Positions 52,834 to 61,059 of a stretch of 64,000 nucleotides of DNA are shown one piece after another. The position numbers were made by a program, and so were the translations under genes. A model generated the notes under the pieces. It was not told where the DNA came from, did no database searches, and saw only the letters and a list, made by a program, of their open reading frames with translations. Source of the stretch: a bacterium 1XD21-70 (GTDB lineage: Bacteria > Bacillota > Clostridia > Lachnospirales > Lachnospiraceae); NCBI GenBank assembly GCA_003669055.1, contig RAYB01000011.1, positions 1-64,000 on the forward strand. The letters run 5' to 3'. The number at the start of each line of letters is the position of its first letter. Positions within the stretch are counted from its first letter, which is position 1.

Positions 52834-53274
52834 TTACTTTTGTGTATCCACATATACGATGCTGGAATCTCCCTGCCTGGACTGTTCCAACACCGCAGCC
52901 GCAAGCTTTTGGAAAGAAGCATGGGACGAACTCGCCCCTGATAGGGCATCAATGCTGCCCTCCCCTTGGCCGTCCAACAGCTGTCCGGCATAGTATCGGG
53001 TGTATTCGTTGGGATAAGTGCCGTTGGTATGGAGCATTGTCTGCATATAAGCGTTATCCCAGTTCTTAATAAAGCCGCTGGAATTCTCGGCATTGTACTC
53101 CACGGAAACAATGCTCCCCCCTCTCACCATGATCGTGATATATTCTTTCCATCCATGGCTAAACTCGGCAGCTTGCGCCGTATAATAGCCGTCCTGGAGA
53201 ACCGTCTTGTCACCGCATCCCACCAGCAGCAGCACCCCCAGCAACAAGGGCAGCAAGTTCACTATCTTTCTCAT
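52834..53274 (-). CDS. FMN-binding-domain lipoprotein
   Basis: The protein is 146 aa. Signal peptide with lipobox LLLVGCGDK anchors it outside. The FMN-binding motif is DALSGASSSHASFQKL, in which ApbE-type transferases attach FMN to Thr or Ser. YYTAQAAEFSHGWKEYITIM is the domain start. Start ATG overlaps the chemoreceptor stop, so both are co-translated. A redox-sensing or electron-transfer role beside the receptor is inferred. No apbE is nearby. Confidence 0.88.
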   Translation of the reverse strand: MRKIVNLLPLLLGVLLLVGCGDKTVLQDGYYTAQAAEFSHGWKEYITIMVRGGSIVSVEYNAENSSGFIKNWDNAYMQTMLHTNGTYPNEYTRYYAGQLLDGQGEGSIDALSGASSSHASFQKLAAAVLEQSRQGDSSIVYVDTQK

Positions 53275-55313
53275 CTGCCATGTTCCTCCTTCAAAATAAA
53301 CTTTTTCACCTGGGACTGCAAGGCCTCTGCCTCCTTCGCCAGCATACCGCTCGACTGCTCTGTCCCGCCGGCGTTCTGCAGGTTCCGGTCAGCGATCGCC
53401 GAAATTGTCCCAATCCTCTCTTCCATGGAAGAAAGCGCGTCCTCCTGCCCGTGCACCGCCACTACCAGCTGGTCGGAAATCTTGCTGATCTGGTCGGAAA
53501 CCTCGGATATCGCCTGGAGGGAACCTGCCGTGTTGGCAGTCAGTTCCACCCCCGTAAGGATGATTGCCCGGGTATTGCCCACCATATCCGTGGCAGTCTG
53601 CGCCGCCTCGGCGCTTCTGGAAGCCAGCTGTTTGACCTCGTCGGCCACCACGGCAAACCCCTTCCCCGCAGTTCCTGCACGTGCCGCCTCCACGGAAGCA
53701 TTGATCGCCAAGATACTGGTCTGGAACGCAATGTCCTCAATCGCTTTGGCAATCTTTGTTATTTCCTGCGCATTGCTGCTAATATTGTCCATAGAGTCTG
53801 AAAGCGCCGTCATCTGCGTGTTCGCTTCCTGGATACGCCTTGCAATCTCTTCCGTCTTGGCGCGGGTCTGCCCGCTGCTCTCTACCACATCGGACAGCCG
53901 CTCCTTCACATGGGAGACCTCCTGAACCAGAGCCTCGGCCGACTGGTTCTGCTCCAAAGACGCCTGGTGCAGCTGGCCGGACTGCCCATTCAGTTCCTCG
54001 GACATATCCGTAAGCCGGGACGCCGCAGCACGGAAACCGGCAATCGTTTCATTCATCGACAGGATAATATTGCGCAGGCTGCTCCGGATCAGCGCAAAAT
54101 CGCCCTTATAATCCCCCTGCGGCTCAACCTGGAGATTGCCTCCCGCAACCTGGGTCAGCACCTGCTGGATATCTGATATGTAGCGGTTGACACTCTCTAC
54201 CGTGGCATCCAAGGTCTGCGTCAGCACCTCTAATTCATCCCCGGAGCGGACAAATGCCACCTCTGTATGTAAATCACCGTCAGAGAGCGCCACCATCCGG
54301 TCTGTCACGCTCTTGACCGGCCGGGAAATCGACCGGGACAGGCGCAGGATCAGCAGGATGGAAAGCACCAACACCGCCAGGGTGGACAGCACTGCCACCA
54401 TCATTGCCGCATTGATCAGCTGGTTATAGTCGGCTTTCGGAACCTGGATCACCAGCCCCCAATGCGTCCCCCGGATGGGGGAAAAGGCCACCAGCATCAT
54501 CTTGCCGTCAACCATAAATTCTGTGGCTCCTGTCTCCCCGGTGGCCACCCGGCTTAAGCCCTCCTCATTCCCGCTGTTTAGCTGAGCCAGCGTAGTCCCC
54601 TTTAAAACCAGGGACTGTTCTGGGTGCCCGGTAACCTCCCCCTCCTTGTTAACCATATAGGCCATGCCGTTTTTGCCTAGGTTGATATTGCTGATCACAT
54701 CATTCAGCGCATCATATTTATAGACACCTACCACATACAAGATGGTCTCCCCGTCCTCTTTCACCGGCATCCCCATCATGATGCCTAATTTGCCCTGGAA
54801 AACCGTGGATGTGTGCGTAGTCAGATTGTCTGTCTCCTGAAGGAGCGCAAAAAAACCGGCATCCAGGTCTTTTGGCGCACCATCAATCCCCTGAACCAGG
54901 CGCCCTTCTTTATCATATAAAGCAATCGTATGCAGTTCATAGATCTCGGCCGCCTCCGACAGAACTTCCTGGCGGCCCGCCCGCGTCACAGCATCGTCTG
55001 TCCGGGCAGCGTCTTGCCGGCCATCCCCAGCCCCGCCGCCAGCGGCTATATTCATGCGGGGGTCTCCCGCAATTGTCATCATACGGTCTGCAAGCATATG
55101 AATATTGGCCTCCACCGTCTTAGCCGACTGCCGGGCCATTGGCTGTAGACTGTCCAGCAAGATGTTATTTGCCAGCGACTGCATTGAAACCGCCATTATC
55201 CCACAACAGACAATCACCAAAATCAAAATGTTGAGAGTGGTACTTCTCAATATCCTCCTGTTGAGACTCCTCTTCGGCCACTGGCCAGAGTGGGAGTTTG
55301 CTCTCTTTTCCAT
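53271..55313 (-). CDS. Methyl-accepting chemotaxis protein
   Basis: The protein is 680 aa. TM1 is LNILILVIVCCGIMAVSMQS, a dCache-type sensor follows (YVVGVYKYDALNDVISNINL, MVNKEGEVTGHPE), then TM2 (VAVLSTLAVLVLSILLIL), HAMP and signalling domain with ILAINASVEAARAGTAGKGF. It senses an extracellular ligand, perhaps with help from the FMN lipoprotein. GTG/ATG start pair; ATG 55313 follows AAGGG. A structured leader lies upstream. Confidence 0.94.
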   Translation of the reverse strand: MEKRANSHSGQWPKRSLNRRILRSTTLNILILVIVCCGIMAVSMQSLANNILLDSLQPMARQSAKTVEANIHMLADRMMTIAGDPRMNIAAGGGAGDGRQDAARTDDAVTRAGRQEVLSEAAEIYELHTIALYDKEGRLVQGIDGAPKDLDAGFFALLQETDNLTTHTSTVFQGKLGIMMGMPVKEDGETILYVVGVYKYDALNDVISNINLGKNGMAYMVNKEGEVTGHPEQSLVLKGTTLAQLNSGNEEGLSRVATGETGATEFMVDGKMMLVAFSPIRGTHWGLVIQVPKADYNQLINAAMMVAVLSTLAVLVLSILLILRLSRSISRPVKSVTDRMVALSDGDLHTEVAFVRSGDELEVLTQTLDATVESVNRYISDIQQVLTQVAGGNLQVEPQGDYKGDFALIRSSLRNIILSMNETIAGFRAAASRLTDMSEELNGQSGQLHQASLEQNQSAEALVQEVSHVKERLSDVVESSGQTRAKTEEIARRIQEANTQMTALSDSMDNISSNAQEITKIAKAIEDIAFQTSILAINASVEAARAGTAGKGFAVVADEVKQLASRSAEAAQTATDMVGNTRAIILTGVELTANTAGSLQAISEVSDQISKISDQLVVAVHGQEDALSSMEERIGTISAIADRNLQNAGGTEQSSGMLAKEAEALQSQVKKFILKEEHGR

Positions 55314-55356
55314 CACAATCCCTTCTCCTTTACCTCACATTTTTATAAACAGACAT

Positions 55357-55443
55357 AAAAAAGCCTTCCAAGCCATGCAGCTAAACCGAACCGGGTTTCT
55401 TTTGGCCTCGCTGAAAAGGATAGGCTTTGCGTTATAGCATAAC
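55357..55443 (-). other. Structured leader between ybaK-like gene and chemoreceptor
   Basis: On the minus strand a TGTGTTAT/ATAACGCA hairpin is followed by GCCTATCC, which can pair over about 50 nt with GGAAGGC; six T follow, ending about 45 nt before the chemoreceptor ATG. Inside is AAACC/GGTTT. It could be the terminator of the upstream deacylase gene or an attenuator of the receptor. It lacks the GCAAAC and tetraloop parts of a c-di-GMP-I riboswitch. Confidence 0.4.
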
Positions 55444-55475
55444 ACAAATAACCCGTGAAAGGAAGCCCCTGTGTG

Positions 55476-55949
55476 CTATCCTTCCCACCCTTTGCTCACA
55501 TCAACCCAGGAAGTATAGCCGGAATAGTTCTCCAATTCTTCCATCGTCAGTTCAATGGCACTGTTACTGCTTCCGCAGGCAGGAAAAACCGTCTCAAACC
55601 GCCTTAAAGACTGGTCGAGGTAAACCTTTGCCTCTTCATGGACCGCAAAGGGGCACACCCCGCCTACCGCATGCCCAACCATCGCCGCCACCTCATCCGG
55701 AGCCAGCATTTTGGCCTTCGTGCCAAACTTGGCTTTAAATTTGCCGTTATCCACCTTGGCATCCCCTGCCGTAACTATCAATACTGCATGGCCGTCTACC
55801 AGGAATGACAGTGTTTTTGCAATGCGGCAAGGCTCACAATGGAGCGCTGCCGCCGCCAGTTCAACCGTAGCGCTGGATACCTCAAATTCCTGCACCCTCC
55901 CCTCCATTCCATATTGCCGGAAATATTCCTTCACCTTTTCAATCGACAT
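55476..55949 (-). CDS. YbaK/EbsC-family aminoacyl-tRNA deacylase
   Basis: The protein is 157 aa. It hydrolyses misacylated tRNA (Cys-tRNA-Pro or related) in trans in this family. Conserved features: CEPCRIAKTLSFLVDGHAVL with the substrate Lys, DNGKFKAKFGTKAKML and VGHAVGGVCPFAVHEEAKVY. GGAGG lies 8 nt before ATG. It follows the XRE-cupin gene by 46 bp and may be co-transcribed. Confidence 0.92.
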   Translation of the reverse strand: MSIEKVKEYFRQYGMEGRVQEFEVSSATVELAAAALHCEPCRIAKTLSFLVDGHAVLIVTAGDAKVDNGKFKAKFGTKAKMLAPDEVAAMVGHAVGGVCPFAVHEEAKVYLDQSLRRFETVFPACGSSNSAIELTMEELENYSGYTSWVDVSKGWEG

Positions 55950-55995
55950 GGCTTAAACCTCCTTCTCTCACCGCTCCCGCCCCATAATCTCTCCC

Positions 55996-56562
55996 TTATC
56001 CGCAAAAGGCATGCGGGTAAAATATCGTATTATAGACCGCACTCCCACCCACGGCCAGGTTATGGTAGGCATGGGGGATGTCTGCCCGGAAACGAACCGC
56101 CTGCTTCTCCTCGACAAGGATCCGTTTTTCCCCTAAAACAAGCTGCAAAATCCCTTTTAGGACAAAAACATGTTCTTCCACCCCGTCGCAATGCCTGTCT
56201 GCCAGATGGCGGCACCCCTCATCAAATTCAATATAAAAGGTCTCAACACTTCGTAGCGGGTCATATGTGAATAGCGGATATGCCCTCATGGCCTTGCCAT
56301 CCCCAAAGATCACGTTCTTTCTATCTATGCCGGCGACCGAATAATCCACCTGCAGTTCTTCCAGGAAAGAAGACAAGGGCGTTTTGAGCCCTGCTGCTAT
56401 CTTCCAGAGCGTCGTCACCGTAGGAACCGACTGCCCCCTCTCGATCTGCCCCAGCATCGGCTTGCTCACCCCTGTCAAATCGGAAACCTCATCCAGGGTC
56501 ATCTGACGGATCATGCGTATCCGTTTCAGCTTTTCACCGATTTTCAGATTTAATGTTCCCAT
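55996..56562 (-). CDS. XRE-cupin transcriptional regulator
   Basis: The protein is 188 aa. The HTH is LKRIRMIRQMTLDEVSDLTG, VSKPMLGQIERGQSVPTVTT; the C-terminal cupin has EHVFVLKGILQLVLGEKRIL and FRADIPHAYHNLA. This family usually regulates amino-acid, amine or osmolyte genes with a small ligand in the cupin. It is first in a possible operon with the YbaK-type gene, behind an extended -10 promoter. Confidence 0.92.
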   Translation of the reverse strand: MGTLNLKIGEKLKRIRMIRQMTLDEVSDLTGVSKPMLGQIERGQSVPTVTTLWKIAAGLKTPLSSFLEELQVDYSVAGIDRKNVIFGDGKAMRAYPLFTYDPLRSVETFYIEFDEGCRHLADRHCDGVEEHVFVLKGILQLVLGEKRILVEEKQAVRFRADIPHAYHNLAVGGSAVYNTIFYPHAFCG

Positions 56563-56604
56563 ATTAAACCATCGCCCTTATCTGTTATATTATATATCAG
56601 GTTC

Positions 56605-56613
56605 ATTATAGCA
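56605..56613 (-). promoter_or_regulatory. Extended -10 promoter of the XRE-cupin gene
   Basis: TGCTATAAT on the minus strand, an extended -10 (TGnTATAAT), about 45 bp before the ATG. No good -35 is seen. Confidence 0.55.
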
Positions 56614-56624
56614 TATTTCCTCAA

Positions 56625-56672
56625 AAAAGAAAGCCCTTATCTTGGCATCCACCATCCGACGGGCTTTCTTTT
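56625..56672 (-). terminator. Terminator of the alpha-glucoside operon
   Basis: AAAAGAAAGCCC/GGGCTTTCTTTT, a 12-bp stem with a 24-nt loop, 10 bp after the glucosidase stop; T-rich on both strands. Confidence 0.8.
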
Positions 56673-56681
56673 CTCTCACTC

Positions 56682-58367
56682 TTATGCTTCCTTCACTACC
56701 CCTATTACCACCTGGAGCGCCTCAAGGACCATCCCCTTTTCATTCCACCGGGGCGGCTCTCCATTCCCCAAAAGCAGCCGGAATTTCCCTTCTTCCACCC
56801 CGTCTGCCCAAACCGTCCGCGCCTCCTGCCCGAAGTTCCCGGCAACCAGGATCCGCTGTCCATTGCCCTGCCGGAAATACGCCATAACCCCGGGTTCCTC
56901 CTCCAGCACCGGCTCGGTCCTTCCATACACGATGGCCTCCTGGAATTTTGGATCCTTCCGCAGCCTGATCAGCTTCTGGTAAAATGCAAAAACGCTGTCC
57001 GGATCCTTTCTCTGCTGCTCCAGGTTGATCTGCCGGTAATTCCCGTTCAGGCCCAGCCACGGAACCCCTGTGGTAAACCCCCCGTTTTCCTCCCCGCTCC
57101 ACTGAAACGGAGTCCGGGCATTGTCCCGTGAATACCGGCTGACCACTGCCATCGCCTCCTCCCGGGAAAGCCCGGCCTCCAGGCACACCTGATACTCTTC
57201 CTTGCTGCTGATATCATCCACCTCATCGATGGAGGCAAAGCTGCTGTTCTCCATCCCCAGTTCCTGGCCCTGGTAAATAAACGGCAGCCCTTTCAGCATA
57301 AAATACAATGCTGCCAGAAGCTTCTTCCCTTTCGTATTCCTGGCCTCCTTTGGCAGGTAATGGCTGACGCCCCGGGGTTCATCATGGTTCTCAATAATGT
57401 TGGAATAGAACCCGATCCCCTCCATCTCCCTCTGGCTCTCAAAACAGCACCGTTTATAATCCTCCGGCGTGGGAACCCTAGCGGCATGCCAGCCATCCAC
57501 GGATTTCCCCTCCACCGTCTGCCGGAAATCAAAAATGGAGGAGAAATATCCGTCCTCCCCGGCAAAATCCGCCAGTTCCCCGTCCTTGGCATTGAACACC
57601 TCTCCCACGGAAAAAGCCCCATGGGGACGGAATGTGCGATCCCGCATTTCCCGGAGGAAATCCCCTATCCCGGAAGTATCCGCCAGCACAGTGCCCATGT
57701 CGCAGAGCCCGTCCTCCCGGTCTGCCGGATAATCCTTAAACATCTGCGGTTTTTTGATATTGATGATCGCGTCAATCCGGAATCCGGCCAGGCCCTTGTC
57801 CAGCCACCAGTTGACCATCTCGTAAATCCGTTCCCGGACCACAGGGTTTTCCCAGTTTAGGTCCGGCTGTTTTTTGTGGAACACATGAAGGTAGTACCAG
57901 TCACTCCCCGGCACCGGCTCCCAAACCGGGCCGCCGAAATATGACCGCCAGTTGCACGGCAGCTTCCCGTCCTTCTTTTTCTCCAAATAAAAGTATTTTC
58001 CGTATTCCCCCTCCGGATCCGCGCAGGCCTTCCGGAACCACTCATGCTCATCCGAACAGTGATTGACAACCAGATCCATCACTACCGCGATCTCCCGCCG
58101 CTTCGCTTCCTCCAGCAAACGGTCCATATCCTCCATCGTCCCAAACACCGGGTCGATCTGATAATAATCCGCAATATCGTATCCCTGGTCCGCACAGGGC
58201 GACAGATAGACCGGTGAAATCCAGATCATGTCAATCCCCAGTTCCTTGAGATAGTCCAGCTTAGCCGTGATCCCGGGTATGTCACCGACCCCGTCGCCAT
58301 TGGAGTCATAAAAACTTTTGGGATAGATCTGATATGCTGTCTTTCCATGCCACCATTCTTTTTTCAT
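56682..58367 (-). CDS. GH13 alpha-glucosidase (oligo-1,6-glucosidase type)
   Basis: The protein is 561 aa. WWHGKTAYQIYPKSFYDSNG, DGVGDIPGITAKLDYLKELG open the barrel. Catalytic residues: nucleophile Asp in GLAGFRIDAIINI (about 200), acid/base Glu in FSVGEVFNAKD (about 255) and Asp in IIENHDEPRG (about 330). The subfamily resembles GH13_31, which cleaves maltose, isomaltose and related oligosaccharides. ATG 58367 follows GAGGG; it overlaps nearly the end of malQ. Last gene of the operon. Confidence 0.93.
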   Translation of the reverse strand: MKKEWWHGKTAYQIYPKSFYDSNGDGVGDIPGITAKLDYLKELGIDMIWISPVYLSPCADQGYDIADYYQIDPVFGTMEDMDRLLEEAKRREIAVVMDLVVNHCSDEHEWFRKACADPEGEYGKYFYLEKKKDGKLPCNWRSYFGGPVWEPVPGSDWYYLHVFHKKQPDLNWENPVVRERIYEMVNWWLDKGLAGFRIDAIINIKKPQMFKDYPADREDGLCDMGTVLADTSGIGDFLREMRDRTFRPHGAFSVGEVFNAKDGELADFAGEDGYFSSIFDFRQTVEGKSVDGWHAARVPTPEDYKRCCFESQREMEGIGFYSNIIENHDEPRGVSHYLPKEARNTKGKKLLAALYFMLKGLPFIYQGQELGMENSSFASIDEVDDISSKEEYQVCLEAGLSREEAMAVVSRYSRDNARTPFQWSGEENGGFTTGVPWLGLNGNYRQINLEQQRKDPDSVFAFYQKLIRLRKDPKFQEAIVYGRTEPVLEEEPGVMAYFRQGNGQRILVAGNFGQEARTVWADGVEEGKFRLLLGNGEPPRWNEKGMVLEALQVVIGVVKEA

Positions 58368-58375
58368 AATTTCCC

Positions 58376-59875
58376 TCACCCGGCAAGCCGCCCATAACGC
58401 CTCGCCATCTCATAAAGCCTTTTTTTCAGTTCCTCCGTCAGTTCTCCTTCTGTCAGCCGCCACTTCCAGTTAATCCCCACCGTGGACGGCTTATTCATCC
58501 GGCTCTCATTCCCATATCCCAGATAATCCTGCATGGGGATGATGCACATCCTAGCCGTGCTCCGCATGATCAGGCTGATAAATGACCAGTTCAGTTCTTT
58601 CCTCGGGGTCCGGCTGTCGCACAGATACTCCCTCGCCATCTCCTGCTCCGCTTTCGTAATACTGTCAAACCAGCCGCGGATCGTCTCATTGTCATGCGTC
58701 CCGGTATATGCCACACAGTTTTCCCCGTAGTTATGAGGCAGATAATCATTGGCACAGCCCGAATCCCGCGAGTCAAAAGCAAATTCCAGTACCTTCATCC
58801 CCGGAAAGCCGCTGCTTTTCACCAGTTCGCGGACAGAGTCCGTCACATAGCCCAGATCCTCTGCAATCACCTCCCGGCGGCCTAAGGCCTCCTCCACCCG
58901 GGCAAACAAAGCCATCCCCGGACCCTTTTCCCAATGTCCGCCCACGGCGGACTCTGCTCCGTAGGGAATGGAATAATACTCATCAAAGCCGCGGAAATGG
59001 TCAATCCGCACCACATCATACAGCCGGAAGCAATACTCCAACCGGGAAACCCACCACTCATAGCCAGTGTCCTTGTGATAACCCCAGCGGTACAGAGGAT
59101 TCCCCCAAAGCTGCCCTGTGGCCGAGAACCCATCCGGGGGGCAGCCGGCCACTGCCAGGGGCACGTTATCCTCATCCAGCTGGAACAGTTCCGGGTGCGC
59201 CCAAGTATCCGCACTGTCCATGGCCACGTAAATCGGGATATCCCCAATCAGGCGGATCCCCTTTTCGTTGGCATAATTTTTCAGCTTCATCCACTGCATG
59301 TAAAACAGATACTGCAAGTACTGCTGGAATTCTATGTCAAAATACAGTTCCCTGCGGTAATAATCCATGGCATTCCCCCACCGCAGGCGGATATCCTTGG
59401 CCCACTCCGTCCAGGGCACCCCGCCGAACCGGTCTTTCACTGCCATAAACAGCGCATAATCCCCAAGCCACCAGTCATTATCCACCACAAAACGCCGATA
59501 ATCCTCGTTTTCACTGATTTTGCTGCGCTCATAGGCCTTCCTAAGCAGCGGATAGCGGGCCTGGTAGATTTTCTCATAATCCACGTTATCCGGCTTGCTC
59601 CCAAAATCCGCCGCCTCACACTCCTCCTTGGCCAGCAGCCCCTCCTCCACCAACGCCTCTAGGCTGATAAAATAAGGGTTCCCGGCAAAGGTGGAAAAGG
59701 ACTGGTACGGCGAGTCCCCATAGCTGGTAGGCCCCAGCGGCAGAATCTGCCAATAAGTCTGCCCCGCCTCTTTCAGCCAGTCCACAAAATCATAAGCACT
59801 TTTAGAAAAACATCCGATCCCGTACTTAGACGGCAGGCTGGTAATTGACAGCAATACACCTCCGGCTCTGTTCAT
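58376..59875 (-). CDS. malQ: 4-alpha-glucanotransferase
   Basis: The protein is 499 aa, family GH77, and disproportionates maltodextrins releasing glucose. Family start: RAGGVLLSITSLPSKYGIGC. Catalytic motifs: VVRIDHFRGFDEYYSIPYG, VIAEDLGYVTDSV and YTGTHDNETIRGW. Three bp after the phosphatase-like gene; GGGGAG precedes ATG. Confidence 0.96.
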   Translation of the reverse strand: MNRAGGVLLSITSLPSKYGIGCFSKSAYDFVDWLKEAGQTYWQILPLGPTSYGDSPYQSFSTFAGNPYFISLEALVEEGLLAKEECEAADFGSKPDNVDYEKIYQARYPLLRKAYERSKISENEDYRRFVVDNDWWLGDYALFMAVKDRFGGVPWTEWAKDIRLRWGNAMDYYRRELYFDIEFQQYLQYLFYMQWMKLKNYANEKGIRLIGDIPIYVAMDSADTWAHPELFQLDEDNVPLAVAGCPPDGFSATGQLWGNPLYRWGYHKDTGYEWWVSRLEYCFRLYDVVRIDHFRGFDEYYSIPYGAESAVGGHWEKGPGMALFARVEEALGRREVIAEDLGYVTDSVRELVKSSGFPGMKVLEFAFDSRDSGCANDYLPHNYGENCVAYTGTHDNETIRGWFDSITKAEQEMAREYLCDSRTPRKELNWSFISLIMRSTARMCIIPMQDYLGYGNESRMNKPSTVGINWKWRLTEGELTEELKKRLYEMARRYGRLAG

Positions 59876-59878
59876 ATC

Positions 59879-60796
59879 TTAAAATCTCCCCTGTTCTCTA
59901 TAAAAGTCAATGTCATCTCCTGCCACCACCATCACACCATAATGGTCTGATACCACCGGATAGTTCTCCCCGTTGCAAACCACACGGGAACTAAGAACCG
60001 GGATCTCCCGGCTGCACCAGATATAATCAATCCTCATGCCCTCGGGGCGGATGGCTTGGCTGCCATCCTGATCTGACAGCCGCTCCCTCCAGCCGTCAAT
60101 CATTTTCCCCACCGTAATGCCGCAGTCCTTCTCCTGCGCCAAAAGATAAGTATCCCTCCAGCCGCTTCCACTCACTAAATCATATCCCTCTCCGGAAATC
60201 TTGTCAAGACTGTTAAAATCCCCCATCAGCCAGACCGGCCGGCTTTCCCTGCCAGCCTGGCCTTCTCTGCTTTTCACTGCACAAATGTGCTCCTGCAGCC
60301 TTTCCCATTGCCTGCAAAACGGCTCCTCCCTGTCATCCCACCAGCCCATGTGCACGGTATAGAACCATCCAGCTTCTGTCCTCACCCCCAGAATCCGGCG
60401 GGTCTTCCAGTTTTTATAATCCTCACACTGGCTGATTCTAAAAGAATCTGCCTCCAGGATCGGGTACCTGCTAAAAACCGCCAGGCCCTCATCGTATTTT
60501 CCATACCCCAGCTTTGCGGGAACCCATGTCCAGAAATACTGCATCTTTTCCTCCCGCAAAAGCCCGGAAAGCCTGGCTGCATGGTTATCCTGCCGGACTT
60601 CGCCCTTAAAACCGGGGCACCGGACATACCCGGGCAGCTTTTCCGGCTCCAGGCGCCCGGCTGCCGCCGACTGGTTCACCTCCTGCATGGCCAGGATATC
60701 CGGCCCCTCCGTCAGCACCACATCCGCAAGCCGGTGCAGCTTCCTCTCATAATCCGCCTCCTCCAGGCTATGGGTATTCAGTGTGATAAGCTTCAT
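59879..60796 (-). CDS. Endonuclease/exonuclease/phosphatase-family protein
   Basis: The protein is 305 aa. MKLITLNTHSLEEADYERKL, ILAMQEVNQSAA (Glu), VWLMGDFNSLDKI (Asp, Asn) and VVSDHYGVMVV (Asp, His) are the DNase I-like fold motifs. Substrate unknown; in this operon a sugar-phosphate or other phosphomonoester is as likely as DNA. Start ATG 60796 or ATG 60805; GGGAGGG lies upstream. A longer reading would translate tandem repeats and is rejected. Confidence 0.85.
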   Translation of the reverse strand: MKLITLNTHSLEEADYERKLHRLADVVLTEGPDILAMQEVNQSAAAGRLEPEKLPGYVRCPGFKGEVRQDNHAARLSGLLREEKMQYFWTWVPAKLGYGKYDEGLAVFSRYPILEADSFRISQCEDYKNWKTRRILGVRTEAGWFYTVHMGWWDDREEPFCRQWERLQEHICAVKSREGQAGRESRPVWLMGDFNSLDKISGEGYDLVSGSGWRDTYLLAQEKDCGITVGKMIDGWRERLSDQDGSQAIRPEGMRIDYIWCSREIPVLSSRVVCNGENYPVVSDHYGVMVVAGDDIDFYREQGRF

Positions 60797-60896
60797 AAGC
60801 GGCATCTCCCTCCCTGCCGGAACAGAAAACCTCCAAGAATATATCAGAAATTTTCTTGTCCATCCTCTGCAAACTTTTGGTTTTCCCAGCTTTGCA

Positions 60897-60965
60897 GTGC
60901 ATCTTCTTGTTTTCCAAATAGCCGTGCATCTTCTTGTTTTCCAAATAGCGGAAAACAAGAAGATG
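60897..60965. repeat. Tandem 27-bp duplication with inverted copy (alternative hairpins)
   Basis: Two copies of a 27-bp unit starting GTGCATCTTCTTGTTTTCC lie at 60897-60923 and 60924-60950. A complementary GGAAAACAAGAAGATG follows at 60950-60965. Either unit can pair with it: the nearer one as a 16-bp stem with a 7-nt loop, the farther one with a larger loop. In the PTS-to-phosphatase gap of the operon. Confidence 0.75.
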
Positions 60966-60980
60966 GGCTTATCGCCCTAT

Positions 60981-61046
60981 GCCCGGATGCCAAATCCAAG
61001 CCTTTTGCAAGCGAGCTTGCAGCGGGCTTGGATTTGGCATCCGGGC
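60981..61046. repeat. 22-bp perfect inverted repeat with inner hairpin
   Basis: GCCCGGATGCCAAATCCAAG plus CC (60981-61002) pairs exactly with 61025-61046. The loop contains GCAAGC-GA-GCTTGC. No T-run follows, so it is not an ordinary terminator. It begins 14 bp after the PTS gene stop and may be a REP-like element or an RNA-stability barrier. Confidence 0.8.
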
Positions 61047-61059
61047 GCACTGCTCATTA

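Noticed and set aside
55317-55475. c-di-GMP-I riboswitch upstream of the chemoreceptor, prompted by ACGCAAAGCC
   Set aside because: The preceding GCAAAC segment and GAAA tetraloop helix are absent; the bases instead form a simple TGTGTTAT/ATAACGCA hairpin.
60797-60958. N-terminal extension of the phosphatase-family gene containing repeated WKTRRCTA
   Set aside because: It is the translation of the noncoding tandem repeat; the ribosome site and family homology begin at 60796-60805.
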